This document shows, in pieces, positions 6,821 to 9,583 of a stretch of 9,583 nt of DNA. The stretch is from Nitrospirota bacterium (GTDB lineage Bacteria > NPL-UPA2 > JAGMAN01). Location of the stretch: positions 1 to 9,583 of the forward strand of contig JAUWHM010000107.1 in the NCBI GenBank assembly GCA_030605915.1, read 5' to 3'. Both the position numbers and the translations under genes were made by a program. The notes beneath the pieces were generated by a model that saw only the letters and a program-made list of their open reading frames with translations, was not told the DNA's origin and made no database searches. Positions within the stretch are counted from its first letter, which is position 1. Each line of letters opens with the position of its first letter.

Positions 6821-6854
6821 GTTTCGTATCGTCCCTGAGCGGATTTTTTCTCAA

Positions 6855-7115
6855 TTAGACCACTTCCGCATAGACACTGACCTGTCTTCGCATCTTCCCC
6901 GCTCGCTCAAAACGAACGAATCCATCCCGAAGCGCAAAGAGAGTATCGTCCTTCCCTCGACCGACATTACGGCCTGGCCTGAATTTCGTTCCCCGCTGTC
7001 TGAGCAAGATGCTGCCGGCTGAGACAAACTGACCTCCGAAACGCTTCACCCCCAACCGCTGACCTTGACTATCACGCCCGTTCCTTGAACTTCCCATCCC
7101 TTTCTTATGAGCCAT
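6855..7115 (-). CDS. rpmA: 50S ribosomal protein L27
   Basis: L27 is a bacterial large-subunit protein whose flexible N-terminus reaches toward the peptidyl transferase centre. The 86-residue length is standard, and the sequence begins MAHKKGMGSSRNGRDS, followed by RLGVKRFGGQ, GSILLRQRGTKF and GRGKDDTLFALRDG. The mature N-terminus is encoded directly, without the cleaved extension seen in Firmicutes and Fusobacteria, which agrees with the absence of a Prp protease gene beside it. The ATG at 7113-7115 lies 2 nt after the rplU stop, with a strong AAGGAGG (7125-7131) inside the rplU tail. The usual downstream neighbour obgE is missing. Confidence 0.98.
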   Translation of the reverse strand: MAHKKGMGSSRNGRDSQGQRLGVKRFGGQFVSAGSILLRQRGTKFRPGRNVGRGKDDTLFALRDGFVRFERAGKMRRQVSVYAEVV

Positions 7116-7117
7116 CT

Positions 7118-7435
7118 CTAATCCCCTCCTTGAATCTCCACGATCCTCAATTCAGTAAATAGCTGCCGATGTCCGAGCTTTCTACTAGAATCCTTCCTTC
7201 GGCGGTATGTGAAGACAATGATCTTTTTGCCCTTCCCTTGCCGAACTACTTCTGCAATTACCTTTGCCTGCTCTATCTTGGGTCGGCCAACAGTAACTTC
7301 TCCCTGCCCAGCAACCAAAAGGACATCATCAAACTCCATCCTCTGACCGACTTCCACATCAAGCTTCTCAACCTTAATCAGGTCTCCCTCTGAGACCCGA
7401 TGCTGCTCGCCGCCAATTTCAACAATAGCATACAT
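7118..7435 (-). CDS. rplU: 50S ribosomal protein L21
   Basis: L21 binds 23S rRNA in the large subunit near L20. The 105 residues begin MYAIVEIGGEQHRVSEGD, the family N-terminus, contain the central VTVGRP, and finish with the basic IIVFTYRRRKDSSRKLGHRQ and FTELRIVEI, as in L21 of most bacteria. The ATG at 7433-7435 has GAGGG (7443-7447) in front. A strong promoter at 7459-7487 overlaps the end of rng, so this gene probably heads its own transcript while also being read through from rng. The implied leader is only about 17 nt, too short for the structured L21 leader known from Firmicutes. Confidence 0.98.
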   Translation of the reverse strand: MYAIVEIGGEQHRVSEGDLIKVEKLDVEVGQRMEFDDVLLVAGQGEVTVGRPKIEQAKVIAEVVRQGKGKKIIVFTYRRRKDSSRKLGHRQLFTELRIVEIQGGD

Positions 7436-7458
7436 TGCACAACCCTCGCTTCAGGAGA

Positions 7459-7487
7459 ATAATATCATAGAACTTACTCTGTGTCAA
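7459..7487 (-). promoter_or_regulatory. Strong sigma70-type promoter for rplU-rpmA and downstream genes
   Basis: On the minus strand a perfect -35 box TTGACA (7482-7487) is followed by a 17-nt spacer and a -10 box TATTAT (7459-7464, five of six matches). The expected transcription start is near 7452, which leaves about 17 nt of leader carrying the rplU Shine-Dalgarno. The -35 box is made of the rng codons for Leu-Asp-Thr (CTT GAC ACA), so the promoter is buried in the end of that gene. It is well placed to give the ribosomal protein genes more transcription than rng. Function is inferred from sequence. Confidence 0.7.
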
Positions 7488-9009
7488 GCTCCTCCCCCAT
7501 CCTAGAGAGAAATTTAACCTCCTCTAAATGTAAACCACTGTCCTCTTCAACCGCCACTCGCTTCCGGAACTGCCTCTCCAATTTAGAGATGCTTTCCCTG
7601 GCTTCATTTAGAAGATGGAAAGCAACCTGGGGATGAGCCCTAAGGACTATTTCCTTCTCTGTGGACCGGGAAAAGAGCCTCCGCAGCTTCCTTTGAGCAC
7701 CGATGCTGATAGTAACTACGGACTTAACTATCCCTCGGCCTTGACAGTAAGGACAGGGCTGGCATAAGGTTCTGGATAGATTTTCCCTTATTCTCTGCCT
7801 GGTCATCTCCACCAATCCCAATGGACTATACTGGAGAACTTCTGTTTTTGAGCGGTCGCGCTTGAGATCTCCTTCCAGTCTTCTTAAGATCTTCTTCCTG
7901 TTCTTCTGCAACTCCATGTCAATGAAATCGATGATAATAATTCCACCCAGGTCCCGAAGACGGAGCTGCCTGGCAATTGCAGAGGCTGCCTCTAAATTTA
8001 TCCGAAGAGCTGTCCCCTCCAAACTCCCCCGGCCGACATATCTTCCCGTATTCACATCAATGGTTATGCCCGCCGTTCCTTCCTCAATTACCAGATTCCC
8101 TCCGCTCTTTAGCCAGACTTTGCTTCTCAGTGCCGCTTCTATTTCTTTCTCCAAACCATAAGAACTAAATAGTGGCTCCTCATCCTTATAGATCTCTACC
8201 CTCGGCCTTAAATCGGGCAGGAAAGTCTTTAAGAATCCCTTCAGGGCAGCTCCCTCCTCCTTAGAGTCAATCACCACTCTATTAATGTCAGAGTAAAAAA
8301 AATCCCTGGCTACCCGGCAGATCAATCCTAATTCCTGATGGATAAGCTTCGGGGCTCGGCATCTCCGGCCTATCTTTTCTATTCTGCGCCAAAGATGGGT
8401 CAAATACCTGATATCGGCAAGAAATTCTTTTTTTCCCTTTCCCTCACCGGCAGTGCGGAGAATGAAACCCATACCGGTCGGACGCAGCCTCCGGAGGAGC
8501 CCCCTCAGCCTTTCCCGCTCCTTCTCATTGGTAATTCTGCGAGAAACTCCAATGTGCTCCACTGTTGGCATAAGGACCAGAAATCTACCCGGTAGACTTA
8601 TGTGAGAGGAAATGCGGGCCCCCTTCGTTCCCATTGGCTCCTTAACTACCTGCACCAATATCTCCTGTCCTTTCCTCAATATATCTTCTATGGAGAGGGA
8701 GGGACGAGCTCTCTTGCCGGACTCCAATTTGGTGGCTTCTTCCTCCCCGTAAGTAGCTACCATCTCCTCGAAGATGTCCACCTCCTTAGCCACATCGGAG
8801 ACATATAAGAAGCCGCTTTTCTCCAGGCCGATATCAACGAAGGCAGCCTCCATCCCTGGCAAGATACTCTCCACCCTTCCCTTATAGATATTGCTCGCAA
8901 TTCCTCTTCGTCCCTTGCGCTCAACGAAAAATTCCTGTAGAACCTTATCCTCGAGAAGAGCTACCCTTACTTCGCTCTCATCCACACTAATCACTACTTC
9001 CTTATACAT
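7474..9009 (-). CDS. rng: Ribonuclease G (Rne/Rng family)
   Basis: A single-strand endoribonuclease of the RNase E/G family, active in rRNA 5' maturation and mRNA turnover. The 511 residues match RNase G, without the long scaffold tail of RNase E. An S1 RNA-binding domain covers about 35-135 (NIYKGRVESILPGMEAAFVD at 40-59) and carries a roughly 30-residue acidic insert. The 5'-sensor and DNase-I-like region follows, with the metal-binding aspartates Asp318 in TIDVNTGRYVG and Asp361 in IIIIDFIDM. The zinc-link CPYCQGRG is at 419-426, with an extra Cys at 416. The ATG at 9007-9009 has GGAG seven bases upstream. It lies between DUF2344 and rplU, its usual place in many bacteria. Confidence 0.96.
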   Translation of the reverse strand: MYKEVVISVDESEVRVALLEDKVLQEFFVERKGRRGIASNIYKGRVESILPGMEAAFVDIGLEKSGFLYVSDVAKEVDIFEEMVATYGEEEATKLESGKRARPSLSIEDILRKGQEILVQVVKEPMGTKGARISSHISLPGRFLVLMPTVEHIGVSRRITNEKERERLRGLLRRLRPTGMGFILRTAGEGKGKKEFLADIRYLTHLWRRIEKIGRRCRAPKLIHQELGLICRVARDFFYSDINRVVIDSKEEGAALKGFLKTFLPDLRPRVEIYKDEEPLFSSYGLEKEIEAALRSKVWLKSGGNLVIEEGTAGITIDVNTGRYVGRGSLEGTALRINLEAASAIARQLRLRDLGGIIIIDFIDMELQKNRKKILRRLEGDLKRDRSKTEVLQYSPLGLVEMTRQRIRENLSRTLCQPCPYCQGRGIVKSVVTISIGAQRKLRRLFSRSTEKEIVLRAHPQVAFHLLNEARESISKLERQFRKRVAVEEDSGLHLEEVKFLSRMGEELDTE

Positions 9010-9025
9010 ACAAATTCTCCATCTG

Positions 9026-9061
9026 CAGCACTTAAGTTATATGAAGTTCTGGCCTTAGCCC
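9026..9061 (-). promoter_or_regulatory. Weak candidate promoter between the DUF2344 gene and rng
   Basis: In the 57-nt gap upstream of rng the minus strand contains TTGTGG, then an 18-nt spacer, then TATAAC. The -10 matches five of six consensus bases but the -35 only three of six. The gap is longer than any other inside this gene series, so an internal promoter is reasonable, yet the motif is weak and could be chance. Nothing else of note lies in the gap except the rng Shine-Dalgarno GGAG. Confidence 0.2.
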
Positions 9062-9066
9062 ACAAC

Positions 9067-9583
9067 TTAATCTCTCATCGGTGAAATCAGCTTTCCGTTC
9101 TTCTGCGCAAATAGCCCTATCCTTTCTATGTCTAAGAAGCCGAGCTCCAATTCCTCTACTTCCAGGAGCAATCTTATCGCCTCCTCTGGTCTTGCTCCTG
9201 CCTTTAGGGACATCTTCAGAGATAAAGGTGAGGGACTTTCCAACTCCAGACTCAGTATGAGAGGACGAAGGTTGATTTTCCTAACCTCCTTATTTCTGGC
9301 CCGCTCAATAGTGATCTCCTCCCGTCTTAAAAGTTTCTCTATCCGTCCTCTCAACTCTTCGGGGCTAAGAGCTGATAGCTCGCCCCCTATAGCTATCTTA
9401 TAAGTGGCTACATCCACAGTAGCACTTAGCGATTTAGACTTCAAGGGAATCTTCCTCACATCCAAAACCTCTAACCCGGGCGGTAGCTTCTCATTCAAGC
9501 GAACCTTAAATTGGTCTACATCAATTTCTTCTTCCAGGATCACATCGGCAAATTCACTTCTACTGCGCATTCCCAGAGGACGG
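9067..9583 (-). CDS. TIGR03936/DUF2344 radical-SAM-linked protein, C-terminal part
   Basis: The frame is open through the right edge, and the Met at 9568-9570 is internal: the four codons before it read RPLG, giving the PLGM-type segment expected in the middle of the family. About 171 residues are visible, including the FADVILEEEIDVDQF and LPPGLEVLDVRKIPLKSKSL regions typical of the DUF2344 domain. In many genomes this protein sits next to, or is fused to, a radical SAM protein (TIGR03960) and just upstream of rng-rplU-rpmA, and that neighbourhood is matched here. Its biochemical role is not established. No cofactor motif is visible in this part. The identification rests on sequence resemblance plus synteny. 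Confidence 0.85.
   Translation of the reverse strand, partial: RPLGMRSRSEFADVILEEEIDVDQFKVRLNEKLPPGLEVLDVRKIPLKSKSLSATVDVATYKIAIGGELSALSPEELRGRIEKLLRREEITIERARNKEVRKINLRPLILSLELESPSPLSLKMSLKAGARPEEAIRLLLEVEELELGFLDIERIGLFAQKNGKLISPMRD

Noticed and set aside
7116..7117. Search for a Prp (YsxB) protease gene between rplU and rpmA.
   Set aside because: Only 2 nt separate them, and L27 has no cleavable extension, so no protease is expected.
9568..9570. Met codon as the start of the DUF2344 gene.
   Set aside because: The frame stays open to the window edge and the preceding codons (RPLG) continue the family sequence, so the gene is partial and not a short 167-residue protein.
1..9583. Search for CRISPR repeats, tRNA or rRNA genes, insertion sequences and phage or defence genes.
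   Set aside because: No spaced direct repeats, transposase frames, terminal repeats or structured RNA genes were seen; nearly all bases are accounted for by the minus-strand gene series.

Overview
The window is a compact bacterial housekeeping segment. Every convincing gene lies on the minus strand, so transcription runs from the high coordinates to the low ones. Reading in that direction: the C-terminal part of a TIGR03936/DUF2344 radical-SAM-linked protein, ribonuclease G (rng), ribosomal proteins L21 (rplU) and L27 (rpmA), glutamate 5-kinase (proB), gamma-glutamyl phosphate reductase (proA), NaMN adenylyltransferase (nadD), arginyl-tRNA synthetase (argS) and lipoyl(octanoyl) transferase (lipB). 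These are followed by the broken remains of an FHA-GAF-histidine kinase gene, and then by the first codons of a gene that runs off the left edge. I found no RNA genes, mobile elements, CRISPR arrays or plus-strand genes. The DUF2344-rng-rplU-rpmA and proB-proA-nadD blocks are familiar bacterial neighbourhoods. Mid-range base composition, frequent GTG/TTG starts and GTGA/ATGA overlaps fit many uncultured or anaerobic bacterial lineages. I cannot name a phylum from this sequence alone.

Right part (6855-9583): DUF2344 and rng are separated by 57 nt. A very good sigma70-type promoter (TTGACA, 17-nt spacer, TATTAT) overlaps the last codons of rng and should drive rplU-rpmA and probably everything downstream. 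L27 has no N-terminal extension and there is no Prp protease gene, which is self-consistent. The GTPase gene obgE, which commonly sits between rpmA and proB, is absent; only 34 nt separate the two genes.

Middle part (1447-6820): proB-proA, argS-nadD and lipB-argS are joined by 4-nt stop/start overlaps, which suggests one translationally coupled operon. It combines the first two steps of proline synthesis, NAD synthesis, tRNA charging and lipoate attachment. The only gap there is 28 nt between proA and nadD. It holds an AT-rich 18-nt inverted repeat, and nadD has no visible ribosome binding site.

Left part (1-1446): this is the most unusual stretch. A histidine kinase gene carries two separate lesions. 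Its FHA domain lacks its N-terminal half, with the remainder starting right after the lipB stop codon and in the lipB reading frame. About 45-50 residues between the H-box helices and the N-box are also missing, with a frameshift at the joint. All other genes in the window look intact. Downstream are a tiny ORF with a strong Shine-Dalgarno sequence, a candidate promoter and the start of another gene. I see gene decay or assembly collapse here, not a new functional system.
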